Shown: in pieces, positions 45,962-54,860 of the stretch
How positions within the stretch are numbered: position 1 is the first letter of the stretch
Layout: each line of letters opens with the position of its first letter
Source: an uncultured Fastidiosipila sp.
GTDB lineage: Bacteria > Bacillota > Clostridia > Saccharofermentanales > Fastidiosipilaceae
DNA: 64,000 nucleotides
Direction of reading: 5' to 3'
Assembly (NCBI GenBank): GCA_947253875.1
Contig: CAMYAM010000005.1
Location: 38,807-102,806, forward strand
Notes under the pieces: generated by a model
Database searches by the model: none
What the model was told of the DNA's origin: nothing
The model's input: the letters and a program-made list of their open reading frames with translations, nothing else
Made by a program: the position numbers and the translations under genes

Positions 45962-46522
45962 ATGAACAGAAAACGTTTACGCTACATTGCTCTAGCAGCA
46001 ATGATTGCCGCATTATACCTATTGTTGTTTTTACCATTGAAACCAATAGGATTTGGACCTATACAATTTAGGCTTGCAGAAATTTTAACATTATTGCCAG
46101 CCTTGACCCCTGCAGCAATCCCAGGAGTATTTTTGGGATGTGTACTAGCTAATATAGTTGGTCCAGCAGGACACTGGGTAGATATAGTATTTGGTAGTTT
46201 GGCAACCTTGATAGCAGCCGTACTAACTCGTATCTTAGCAAATAGAACTAAAGTTAGTGAGCAATACTCTGGCTATACAAGCAAGCAGTTAGCTCAAAAG
46301 AAGGCCTTGTACTTGTTACCACTTCCAACCATTATCATAAACGCTCTTATTGTTGGTACTTATCTAACACTAGTATTTTCAGATGCTGCTTTCTCCTGGA
46401 CATTGCTAATCACAAACATTTTATCTTTAGCTTTGTCTGAAGCATTTGTCTTATATGTAATTGCTTTACCTCTATATGTTGTATTGCAACCCTACTTTGC
46501 TAGACATAGATTTGATAAATAA
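45962..46522 (+). CDS. queT: QueT-type queuosine-precursor transporter (ECF S component)
   Basis: 186 residues, five to six membrane helices. The family signature is PLKPIGFGPIQFRLAEIL followed by LPALTPAAIPGVFLGC. It binds a queuosine precursor (preQ1 or similar) and works with the shared ECF module encoded elsewhere. An ATG at 45955 is out of frame; ATG 45962 is 7 nt from AAGGAAAGG. Leader RNA structure suggests ligand control. Confidence 0.9.
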   Translation: MNRKRLRYIALAAMIAALYLLLFLPLKPIGFGPIQFRLAEILTLLPALTPAAIPGVFLGCVLANIVGPAGHWVDIVFGSLATLIAAVLTRILANRTKVSEQYSGYTSKQLAQKKALYLLPLPTIIINALIVGTYLTLVFSDAAFSWTLLITNILSLALSEAFVLYVIALPLYVVLQPYFARHRFDK

Positions 46523-46552
46523 TAAATTTATTTGAAAAATTAAATTATAGTA

Positions 46553-46610
46553 AATAGAGTAAATTGTCTTGCTGATTTTATTGAGATAATTTACTCTATT
46601 CTTATTATTA
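46553..46610 (+). terminator. Terminator of queT
   Basis: AATAGAGTAAATT (46553-46565) pairs perfectly over 13 bp with AATTTACTCTATT (46588-46600), followed by a T-rich stretch. Confidence 0.8.
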
Positions 46611-46640
46611 AGGTTAATATTAAAGTGAAAAGGTAAGATT

Positions 46641-47309
46641 ATGGCAGAGAAGAATTCATTTTATTTTTCTGAAGAACAAGATGTAAAAAGTGATGAGAGA
46701 ATCATTGATTTTACTTGGGGAGAAATAGATTTAAGCTTTATTTCAGATAACGGAGTTTTCTCCAAGAATCACATTGATTTGGGATCTAAACTTTTGTTAG
46801 AAGCATTCGAAGCAGAAATGCTTGAATTAGCGAGAGAAGATAGCTCGAAATTTGAGAAATTAAGCTCGGGTAAAAAGCTAGACCTCGGAACAGGCTACGG
46901 TGTAATCGGTATTACTGCCCAGAAGCTTTTCCCAAAAGGCTCCATGATATTAAGTGACGTTAATGAAAGGGCTCTAGCTCTAAGCGAAAAGAATATTGCT
47001 AGAAATTTAGCAGTTAAGACGAGTACTATAAAGAGCGACGGCTTTAGTAAAATCAATGGAAAATTCGATATTATTCTGACTAACCCACCAATGCGTACTG
47101 GTAAAGAAAAAGTCCAGGAATTGCTCAGCCAAGCTCAAGAGCATCTAAGTGACAATGGAATTTTACTAGCTGTTATTGGTAAAAAGCAGGGAGCTGAATC
47201 TTACGGTAGATATTTAGATGAAATTTTCCCTAATACCTGGACTTCGTTGAAGAAAAAAGGTTTTACTGTTTTTGCTTGTAGTAAAGAAGTTGATGAATTA
47301 GATTTGTAG
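46641..47309 (+). CDS. RsmC-like class I methyltransferase
   Basis: 222 residues. SAM-binding motif KLDLGTGYGVIGI and the substrate motif LTNPPMRTG (NPP[Y/F/M] type, used for methylating exocyclic amines of bases) mark the RsmC/RlmG-like group that acts on guanine N2 in rRNA. Only the catalytic half of RsmC is present, as is usual in Bacillota. The 3' end overlaps a 28-bp tandem duplication. Confidence 0.85.
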   Translation: MAEKNSFYFSEEQDVKSDERIIDFTWGEIDLSFISDNGVFSKNHIDLGSKLLLEAFEAEMLELAREDSSKFEKLSSGKKLDLGTGYGVIGITAQKLFPKGSMILSDVNERALALSEKNIARNLAVKTSTIKSDGFSKINGKFDIILTNPPMRTGKEKVQELLSQAQEHLSDNGILLAVIGKKQGAESYGRYLDEIFPNTWTSLKKKGFTVFACSKEVDELDL

Positions 47310-47331
47310 TAAAGTAGTTGATGAATTAGAT
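47276..47331 (+). repeat. 28-bp tandem duplication across the stop codon of the methyltransferase gene
   Basis: Copies at 47276-47303 and 47304-47331 differ at one base (GAAG versus GTAG). The unit is not a multiple of three, so the second copy supplies the TAG stop. The original C-terminus was probably slightly different. Confidence 0.8.
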
Positions 47332-47360
47332 TAATCCGTTTCTCTTTAAAGGTGCAGAAG

Positions 47361-47870
47361 ATGAAAATAAGAAAAATTATAAGTCTTTTTCTCTTGAGTG
47401 TAGTGTTGCTTACAACTGCCTGTTCTGGCAATAATAACAAAGATAATAAAGACAAAAATATCAATGAGAATGAAATCTTGGGTGAGATAAACTACCAGGC
47501 TAAAAATGTTTTGATTGAACCAGGTACGGATGATACAGGGGATACTTTGGAATATAGAGAGATTCTAGATCTTGAAGAGTTCGCTCTCTCCTCTAAGAAA
47601 CCAGTACTGCTTTGCGTAAAAAAAGATAAGCTAAAAAGTATGAATGTCATTATTCCTTGGTTAGAGGAAATTGCTGATAAATATAGGGGGTCAGTCAATG
47701 TTGTAATGGCAGAAGACGACCCAGCTGAAGAATTTTTGTATTATTTGGAGTATCAAAATGTGCCAACGATGTTTCTTCTACATGATGGCGAAGTTCTCCG
47801 ACAAGCTTCTTGGGAAGAAGAGGACGGCTTGCAAATATTAGTAGAAAAATTGCAAGAGTTAGCGAAATAG
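47361..47870 (+). CDS. Thioredoxin-fold lipoprotein lacking the CxxC motif
   Basis: 169 residues from ATG 47361. A lipoprotein signal has the Cys at residue 21 in LLTTACSG. The mature part has a thioredoxin-like fold: a strand before LLCVKKDKLKS, where CxxC would be, and the cis-proline loop NVPTMFLLHDG. Only one Cys remains at the active-site position, so a normal disulfide redox role is unlikely; a chaperone-like or monothiol role is possible. It follows the methyltransferase gene by about 50 bp. Confidence 0.7.
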   Translation: MKIRKIISLFLLSVVLLTTACSGNNNKDNKDKNINENEILGEINYQAKNVLIEPGTDDTGDTLEYREILDLEEFALSSKKPVLLCVKKDKLKSMNVIIPWLEEIADKYRGSVNVVMAEDDPAEEFLYYLEYQNVPTMFLLHDGEVLRQASWEEEDGLQILVEKLQELAK

Positions 47871-47908
47871 TGTATTAAGCTTGTATTTATGCGATAAAGT
47901 TAGATGAA

Positions 47909-47934
47909 AAAATCCGGAGCTTAGTCCGGATTTT
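47909..47934. terminator. Bidirectional terminator
   Basis: AAAATCCGGA and TCCGGATTTT pair perfectly around GCTTAG, with T-runs on both strands, serving the lipoprotein gene and radA. Confidence 0.9.
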
Positions 47935-47956
47935 CTTCTTTATAATAATCAAAATA

Positions 47957-49447
47957 CTACCAAATAACATCCATAGCTTCGCCAATAGAGTCAACGTAAA
48001 TAATTTCCATGTCCAAGTCGTTTAGCTTTTTGACCTGCTTTTGATTTGCCCCAGGCACAATAATATATTTGAACCCTAATTTATTAGCTTCTTTAACTCT
48101 ATTTTCTATGCGCGAAACTGGTCTGACTTCTCCAGTCAAGCCAACCTCACCGACAAGAAGCAATTTGTCTTTGATAGCCTTTTCTTTGAAACTAGAAACA
48201 ATACCTGCTATTAAAGCTAGGTCCGTAGAAGGGTCATCTGCTTTGAATCCGTTAACAACATTAATAAATGCATCCATGTTGCTGATACCAAGATTTAATT
48301 TTTTCTCCAATAGAGCGATTAGCATGCTGACTCTATTACGGTCAAAACCTTGAGTGACTCGAATGGGTGAAGCGTAAGAACTTGGATTTAGTAATGCTTG
48401 AATTTCCATAATCATAGGGCGAGTACCTTCTATAACACAAGTTAAAGCAGATCCAGCTACGTTTACAGGACGACCTTGAAGCAAGCTACTAGAAGCATCA
48501 TCTAATGGGACTAAACCTTGACCAGTCATGTCAAAAATGCCGACCTCATTGGTTGCACCAAATCTGTTTTTCACAGACCTTACTAGTCTTAAGTTTGAAT
48601 ATTTGTCACCTTCGAAGTAGATGACAGTATCGACCATATGTTCAAGTATTCTTGGTCCAGCGATATTACCATCTTTGGTAACATGTCCAACTAAAATAAT
48701 TGTTGTGCCTAAGGATTTTGCAATGCGTAAGAAACCTGCACTACAGTCTCTGACTTGACTGACAGATCCCGGAGCTGAGCTGGACTGCTCGGAGTATACA
48801 GTTTGAATTGAGTCAACTATACAGAGTTTAGGTTTAAGTTCTTGAATTATTGCAGCTATGTTTTCAAAGACGATTTCACTGCTTAAATTAATATTACTTT
48901 TATCTACTCCCAATCTCTCGGCACGATTTTTTACTTGAGCTGCAGATTCTTCACCGCAGATATATAAAATGGATTCGTTTTCTATATCTGATTTGCTTGC
49001 TGCTTGTAGAAGTAACGTTGATTTACCAATTCCTGGATCTCCACCTACCAAGACCAGAGAGCCTGGGACAAAACCACCACCAAGTACTCTGTCAAATTCG
49101 GAAATCCCAGAACTATAGTACTCAGATTTACTAGAGTCAACTTCTTGCATTTGTACTAATTTTTGATGTCTGGAGCTAGTACCATATTTGGGATTGAGTT
49201 TTGGACTAGCAGTAGATGCACCAGAGTTTTCATCTTCATTATCTAATTCAATTTCAGCAGCTGCTTCATCAAGTAAATCTTGTAACCAACCAGTACTTAC
49301 ACCAGCTTGTTCAACTTTTTTGGGCTTAACATCACGAGGTTTCTCTTCAAAAGTATTCCAACCACCGCAGTTTGGACATTTCCCAAGCCAACCACTACTT
49401 TCATAGCCGCAAGCTGTACAATAATAAGTAATTGATTTTTTAGCCAT
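47957..49447 (-). CDS. radA: DNA repair protein RadA/Sms
   Basis: 496 residues. Helps process recombination intermediates by unwinding D-loops. Domains in order: zinc finger (CTACG and CPNCGG, residues 10-27), RecA-like ATPase with Walker A GGDPGIGKST and the RadA motif KNRFG, and a C-terminal Lon-protease-like domain containing VGLTGEVRPVSRIENRV. An acidic linker of about 70 residues after the finger is longer than usual. Confidence 0.96.
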   Translation of the reverse strand: MAKKSITYYCTACGYESSGWLGKCPNCGGWNTFEEKPRDVKPKKVEQAGVSTGWLQDLLDEAAAEIELDNEDENSGASTASPKLNPKYGTSSRHQKLVQMQEVDSSKSEYYSSGISEFDRVLGGGFVPGSLVLVGGDPGIGKSTLLLQAASKSDIENESILYICGEESAAQVKNRAERLGVDKSNINLSSEIVFENIAAIIQELKPKLCIVDSIQTVYSEQSSSAPGSVSQVRDCSAGFLRIAKSLGTTIILVGHVTKDGNIAGPRILEHMVDTVIYFEGDKYSNLRLVRSVKNRFGATNEVGIFDMTGQGLVPLDDASSSLLQGRPVNVAGSALTCVIEGTRPMIMEIQALLNPSSYASPIRVTQGFDRNRVSMLIALLEKKLNLGISNMDAFINVVNGFKADDPSTDLALIAGIVSSFKEKAIKDKLLLVGEVGLTGEVRPVSRIENRVKEANKLGFKYIIVPGANQKQVKKLNDLDMEIIYVDSIGEAMDVIW

Positions 49448-49567
49448 GTATAACCTCGCAATTTTTATAAGCTGGTGGATGTCTATTTTGGCTAGACATT
49501 AACCGCAAAAATTTTCGTGAAATATTCTTAGTCTCAATTTAATCTAATAGTAAAACTTTCACAAAGT

Positions 49568-50437
49568 TTATTCGTCAACAATTTCTAACAAAACTGGACA
49601 ATGATCAGAACCCATAACGTGATCAAAAATATCTGCTTTCAACAATCTATTTTCGAATCTTTCGCTGACTAAGAAATAATCTATACGCCAGCCAGCATTT
49701 CTATTACGTGCATAGGTTCTATAACTCCACCAGGAGTAGCGCTCTTCGGCATCAGGTTTGAAATATCTAAAAGTATCGATGAAACCAGTTTCTAGAAGTT
49801 TGGTGAAATCGCCTCTCTCTTCATCGCTGAAACCAGCATTCATATGGTTTGATTCAGGATTCTTAAGGTCAATTTCCTTATGAGCAACGTTTAAGTCTCC
49901 ACAAGCAACAACAGGTTTAATAGCATCTAATTTTTCTAAATATAATCTGAAGGCCTCATTCCAAACCTGACGATTATCTAGTCGTTTAAGTTGGTTTTGT
50001 GAGTTTGGTGTATATACGGTAACGAAGTAATAATCAGCGAATTCCAGGGTAATAACACGTCCCTCGGTTTCCATTTGTTCAACTACGAGTCCATGGTCAG
50101 CTTCGCCATGATCAGCTGCGATAAAATCTTGTGACATATGAAAAACTTTAACTTCATCTAAGTCAGCTAATTTTCCTTCCTCAGGAATATTTAATCCGTG
50201 GCTAAAACTAATTGGTTTATTTTTTGTGAAAATAGCAGTTCCAGAGTATCCCTTCTTGCCTGCGTAATTCCAAAATTGATAATATCCAGGCAAGTCTAGC
50301 TCAACCTGACCCTTTTGACATTTAGTCTCTTGAATTGCAAAAATATCGGCGTCGATTTCCTCAAAAAATTCATTGAAATTCTTATTCAAAACTGCTCTAA
50401 TTCCATTAACGTTCCAAGAAATAAATTTTTTGCTCAT
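49568..50437 (-). CDS. xth: Exodeoxyribonuclease III (AP endonuclease)
   Basis: 289 residues. Cuts abasic sites and trims 3' ends in base-excision repair. Catalytic residues are in FISWNVNGIRA (Asn), AIQETKCQ (Glu), VACGDLNVAHKEID (Asp-Asn) and MGSDHCPVLLEI (Asp-His). An insert of about 30 residues near 95-125, between the fourth and fifth strands, makes it longer than the 250-residue standard form. Confidence 0.95.
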   Translation of the reverse strand: MSKKFISWNVNGIRAVLNKNFNEFFEEIDADIFAIQETKCQKGQVELDLPGYYQFWNYAGKKGYSGTAIFTKNKPISFSHGLNIPEEGKLADLDEVKVFHMSQDFIAADHGEADHGLVVEQMETEGRVITLEFADYYFVTVYTPNSQNQLKRLDNRQVWNEAFRLYLEKLDAIKPVVACGDLNVAHKEIDLKNPESNHMNAGFSDEERGDFTKLLETGFIDTFRYFKPDAEERYSWWSYRTYARNRNAGWRIDYFLVSERFENRLLKADIFDHVMGSDHCPVLLEIVDE

Positions 50438-50642
50438 AAAACCTACTTTCTTCTGTGTAAAAATTTTGATTATGTACTTAATTCTAAGGCTAAAGTGAAT
50501 TTTTGTCGATTGACTTTGTTTATAGTTTGTTTGTGCTTTGTTTGTACTAGATTACGTGATAAAATTACCTAACTGTTATATAATCTTAAAGATAGATTTT
50601 GCCCTAAGTTATGGGCTTAGATTGTACAATCATGGAGGCGTT

Positions 50643-51911
50643 ATGAAGAATACAGCAGCAAAAGGAACTCAGGATATATTGCCAGAGATTAGCAGTGCCT
50701 GGGAACATATAGAAGATAAGTTCAGAGAGATATGCCAACTTTACGGATATGAAGAGATTAGAACTCCAACATTTGAGCATACTGAGGTTTTTGCACGTGG
50801 TGTTGGTGAGACTAGTGACGTCGTCCAAAAAGAAATGTACACTTTCGAGGACAAAGGTAATAGATCAATTACTTTAAGACCAGAAGGTACTGCTGGTATA
50901 GTTAGAAGCTTTATCGAAAATGGTATGAACTCTTTAGCTTTTCCAGTTAAATTATTTTACGAAATTACTGCATTTAGATATGAAAATGTCCAGAAGGGGC
51001 GCTATAGAGAATTTCACCAATTAGGTGTAGAAGCCTTTGGTGCCGAAGGCCCATTTATTGATGCCGAGATGTTGGCAATGTTGCAGCATTTCTTCAAAGC
51101 CTTAGGATTGAAACAAATTAACTTAGAAATCAATAGTTTGGGAACTCCTGAGAGTCGAGCAGTTTATAGAGAAACATTGCTTGGATATTTAAGACCTTAT
51201 AGAGATAAACTTTGTGAGGATTGCCAAGCGAGAATGGAAGAAAACCCTCTACGTGTCTTGGACTGCAAGAATGAACACTGCCATGAAATCACAAAGTCAG
51301 CTCCGTTGATTCTTGACTATCTCGATGAAGAAAGTGAATCACACTTTAAGAAATTGCAAGAACTATTAGATAATTTAGGAGTTGAGTATAAGGTCAATCC
51401 CAAGATAGTTAGAGGTTTAGATTACTATAGCAAAACTGTTTTTGAGTTCATTTCAGAGAATGTTGGGACTCAAGGTACTATCTGTGGCGGAGGTCGTTAT
51501 GATGGCTTGATTAAATTAATGGGTGGTCAAGACACTCCAGGAATTGGTTTTGCTCTAGGCGAAGAGAGGTTGCTATTAGAATTAGAAGCACAAGGTGTAC
51601 TTAAGAACGATAGACCGGTAGCGGATGTATTTATTGCGAGCTTGGATGATGAAGCTTTAACAGCAGCACAAAAATTAAGCCAAGAACTTCGCTATTTAGG
51701 CATAAGAGCTCAATATGAATTGACTGGTAGATCACTCAAAGCTCAAATGAAATATGCAGGTAAGCAAGGGGCCAAGAATTTAATTGTTCTTGGTGGAGAT
51801 GAATTGAGCGAGGGCAAGGTTGCTGTAAGAAGTTTGGTTGAGAAGGACAAAGCTGAGCACGAGTTTGATTTAGGTCAAGTTGAAGTTCTAGCAGACTATT
51901 TCAAAAATTAG
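50643..51911 (+). CDS. hisS: Histidyl-tRNA synthetase
   Basis: 422 residues from ATG 50643, after GGAGG; the frame is open further upstream but lacks a start with a ribosome site. Class II motifs: motif 2 in FRYENVQKGRYREFHQLGVE, the histidine loops VRGLDYYSKTVFE and GGGRYDGL, motif 3 GIGFALGEERL, and an anticodon-binding domain from about 330. No T-box element precedes it. Confidence 0.96.
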   Translation: MKNTAAKGTQDILPEISSAWEHIEDKFREICQLYGYEEIRTPTFEHTEVFARGVGETSDVVQKEMYTFEDKGNRSITLRPEGTAGIVRSFIENGMNSLAFPVKLFYEITAFRYENVQKGRYREFHQLGVEAFGAEGPFIDAEMLAMLQHFFKALGLKQINLEINSLGTPESRAVYRETLLGYLRPYRDKLCEDCQARMEENPLRVLDCKNEHCHEITKSAPLILDYLDEESESHFKKLQELLDNLGVEYKVNPKIVRGLDYYSKTVFEFISENVGTQGTICGGGRYDGLIKLMGGQDTPGIGFALGEERLLLELEAQGVLKNDRPVADVFIASLDDEALTAAQKLSQELRYLGIRAQYELTGRSLKAQMKYAGKQGAKNLIVLGGDELSEGKVAVRSLVEKDKAEHEFDLGQVEVLADYFKN

Positions 51912-51997
51912 CTTAATAAACGAGATAAGTGTAAAACTTAGCTCGATAAAAGTGTAAAATAAGGTATAAATTTATTTAGATTGTTTGAGGAGAAAAA

Positions 51998-53815
51998 ATG
52001 GCAGAGAGTTTAAAAGGTATAAAACGTACTAATTATTGTGCTGAGATTAGTGAAGCTGATTTGGGCAAAGAGTTAGTTTTAACGGGTTGGACACAGAAAC
52101 AAAGAGACCTGGGTGGGCTTGTTTTTATAACATTAAGAGATAGAACAGGTTTAATTCAATTAGTTGTTGATGAAGACTCACCTGAAGATGTACGTGAAAA
52201 AGCAAGTAAAGTTAGATCCGAGTTTGTTTTAGCTGCAAAAGGTGTCTTGCGTAAACGTCAAGATCCAAACCCTAATATGCCTACAGGTGACTACGAGTTA
52301 CTTGTCCAAGAATTGCGTATTTTATCCGAGTCTGAAACTCCACCATTCTACATTGAGGAAGATAGTGATGTTAAAGAGAGCCTCAGACTAGAACACAGAT
52401 ATCTAGATTTACGTAGACCTGATATGGTAAAAATTATGAAGTTAAAATCAGATCTAGCTAATTTCACAAGAAATTACTTCTATGAAGCAGGGTTCCTAGA
52501 GGTTGAAACTCCTATTCTAGGTAAGAGTACTCCAGAAGGTGCTAGAGACTACCTAGTTCCTTCGCGTGTCTACAACGGACAATTCTTTGCTTTGCCGCAA
52601 AGTCCACAGTTATACAAACAGTTACTTATGGTAAGTGGTGTAGATAAATATTTCCAAATTGCACGTTGTTTCAGAGATGAAGACTTGAGAGCAGATAGAC
52701 AACCAGAGTTTACACAAGTGGATATCGAGATGAGTTTCGTTGAAGAAGAGGATATCCAAAACTTAATGGAACCATACCTAAGAGAAGTTCTTAAGAGATT
52801 TAAGGGCAAAGAAATTCCTGCAATTGAGAAATTAACTTACAAAGAAGCAATGGATCGTTTCGGATCTGATAAGCCAGACATGAGATTTGGTCTAGAGATT
52901 TGTGATATTTCAGATTTAGTAGCAAACTCTGAATTCAAGGTATTTAAAGATGCCCTAGACGGAGGCGGTTCTGTAAGATTAATCACAGTTCCAGAAGGTG
53001 GCAAAATGAGTCGCCGTGAAATAGATGCACTAAGTGATTATGTTAAAACATATAGAGCAGGCGGACTTGCTTGGTTAGCCCCAGAAGCTGAAAAATGGCG
53101 TGGATCTATTTTGAAATTTGTTTCAGAAGATTTAGAAGCTAAATTACTAGAAAGAACAGCAGCAAAAACAGGTGACTTGTTGCTTATTGTTGCAGACAAG
53201 AACAATAAGATTGTATTAGAATCACTTGGACATTTGAGAAACAAAGTGGCAGCTGACTTAGAACTATATGATCCGGCAGATGACAAACTAGTTTGGATTA
53301 CTGAGTTCCCACTATTTGAATGGGACGAAGAAGAAGGCAGATACACTGCAGTTCACCACCCATTCACTAGCCCAATGGACGAAGATATTCAATACCTAGA
53401 TACTGATCCAGGTAGAGTTCGTTCTAAGGCCTATGATATAGTAATGAATGGTTATGAGCTAGGTGGCGGAAGTATCCGTATCCACGATAATGAGTTGCAA
53501 AATAAGATGTTCGAGCTACTTGGTTTTACCAAAGAATCAGCTTATGAGCAATTCTCATTCTTGCTAGATGCCTTCAAGTTTGGTGTACCTCCTCACGGTG
53601 GTATTGCACTAGGTTGGGACCGCTTGATAATGTTGCTTTCAGGATCTAGTAATATTCGTGATGTTATTGCTTTCCCTAAAGTTCAAACATCAGCTGATCT
53701 AATGACAAAAGCTCCAGGTATAGTTAGCGAGCAACAATTAGAAGAATTAGGATTGATTATTGATAAAGAAGCTGCAGACGCTCCTGAGGCAGAAACAGTA
53801 GATGAGCTCCTATAG
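51998..53815 (+). CDS. aspS: Aspartyl-tRNA synthetase
   Basis: 605 residues, bacterial type: an anticodon-binding OB fold (1-105), class II core with motif 2 FRDEDLRADRQPEFTQVD and motif 3 GIALGWDRLIMLLSG, and the GAD insertion domain (about 290-410). It follows hisS by 86 bp, the common hisS-aspS pairing in Bacillota. Whether it charges tRNA-Asn too (gatCAB) cannot be told here. Confidence 0.96.
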   Translation: MAESLKGIKRTNYCAEISEADLGKELVLTGWTQKQRDLGGLVFITLRDRTGLIQLVVDEDSPEDVREKASKVRSEFVLAAKGVLRKRQDPNPNMPTGDYELLVQELRILSESETPPFYIEEDSDVKESLRLEHRYLDLRRPDMVKIMKLKSDLANFTRNYFYEAGFLEVETPILGKSTPEGARDYLVPSRVYNGQFFALPQSPQLYKQLLMVSGVDKYFQIARCFRDEDLRADRQPEFTQVDIEMSFVEEEDIQNLMEPYLREVLKRFKGKEIPAIEKLTYKEAMDRFGSDKPDMRFGLEICDISDLVANSEFKVFKDALDGGGSVRLITVPEGGKMSRREIDALSDYVKTYRAGGLAWLAPEAEKWRGSILKFVSEDLEAKLLERTAAKTGDLLLIVADKNNKIVLESLGHLRNKVAADLELYDPADDKLVWITEFPLFEWDEEEGRYTAVHHPFTSPMDEDIQYLDTDPGRVRSKAYDIVMNGYELGGGSIRIHDNELQNKMFELLGFTKESAYEQFSFLLDAFKFGVPPHGGIALGWDRLIMLLSGSSNIRDVIAFPKVQTSADLMTKAPGIVSEQQLEELGLIIDKEAADAPEAETVDELL

Positions 53816-53833
53816 TATACGTTAGAGGTTGCA

Positions 53834-54745
53834 ATGGACAAAAAACACAAGCCACAATCTGAATATGAAAGAGATTTATCTGCAGAAGAGCAAGCAGCAG
53901 AGGTATTAACTGATGCTGATAGAGATTCCAGATCTGATTACGAGTCTAATTCCGTATCAGGTGTGCGCCAGGCTAAAATTCAGATGACTCCAAGAAAAGA
54001 ATATATCCCGAGTTCAGAAGGTTTAGAAGAATTTAACTTGCAGATAGAGAACGATGCTGACAGAGAAAGTTTTGCGACTAATGATTCTGAATCTAACGGT
54101 TTAGAAAAAGCGAAGCTTTACTCAAAAAAAACTAGTAATGGCAGTAAAAAACATAAACAAGTACTAAATGCTTCAGAAGATATCTTTACCAAAAGGGATA
54201 AAAGGGTTGTTGTACTAGAAATTCTTGACTGGATAAAATATATTCTAGTAGCCGTAATACTTGGCTTATTAATTAGCAAATTTGTAATTCAACGTAGTGA
54301 AGTTGTTGGAAGATCAATGGAAGACACTTTACACAATGATGACCAATTGATAGTAGATAAATTAAGCTTGCATTTTTCACATCCACAAAGAGGTGACATT
54401 GTAACGGTAAATGGTGCCAAAACACATAAGAAAGATGAAACTGCAGGTATGCTAGTTAAAAGAGTTGTTGCTATTCCAGGAGATACTTTGGACTTCAAAG
54501 ATGGAAAGGTCATTGTAAATGGCGAAGAAATTGAAGAAAATTACTTATCTCCAGGCACATATACAATGGAGCCATTTGACTGGCAAGGCGAAATTACAGT
54601 ACCTGCTGGGCACTACTTTGTTTTAGGAGATAATAGAGGTAACTCGGCTGACTCCAGGATTTTTGGACCAGTTCCAGAAGAAGCAATAGAAGGAAAAGTT
54701 TGGATAAGAATTTATCCATTTGATAAATTTGGAAAAATTGATTAG
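53834..54745 (+). CDS. lepB: Signal peptidase I with a long N-terminal extension
   Basis: 303 residues. Removes signal peptides outside the membrane. The first 130 residues are hydrophilic and acidic/basic mixed, an unusual cytoplasmic extension. A single helix (about 135-153) follows. The catalytic dyad is S161 in GRSMEDTL and K209 in LVKRVVAIPGD; the box GDNRGNSADSR is intact. It lies 18 bp after aspS, so it is co-transcribed with tRNA synthetases and lepA follows. Confidence 0.93.
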   Translation: MDKKHKPQSEYERDLSAEEQAAEVLTDADRDSRSDYESNSVSGVRQAKIQMTPRKEYIPSSEGLEEFNLQIENDADRESFATNDSESNGLEKAKLYSKKTSNGSKKHKQVLNASEDIFTKRDKRVVVLEILDWIKYILVAVILGLLISKFVIQRSEVVGRSMEDTLHNDDQLIVDKLSLHFSHPQRGDIVTVNGAKTHKKDETAGMLVKRVVAIPGDTLDFKDGKVIVNGEEIEENYLSPGTYTMEPFDWQGEITVPAGHYFVLGDNRGNSADSRIFGPVPEEAIEGKVWIRIYPFDKFGKID

Positions 54746-54860
54746 AGATTAATTAATATCTTGATAAAATTGAGTTGCTAATTAGAGAACTTAGAAATAA
54801 TTGATGAAATCAGAATTAATTTAAAATAAAAACTATAACATTAATGAAAGAGGTAGGAAT

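Noticed and set aside
50438..50642. T-box riboswitch before hisS
   Set aside because: No GGTGG/ACCGC core and no terminator hairpin are visible; only repeated TTTGTTT stretches and a TATAAT near the start.
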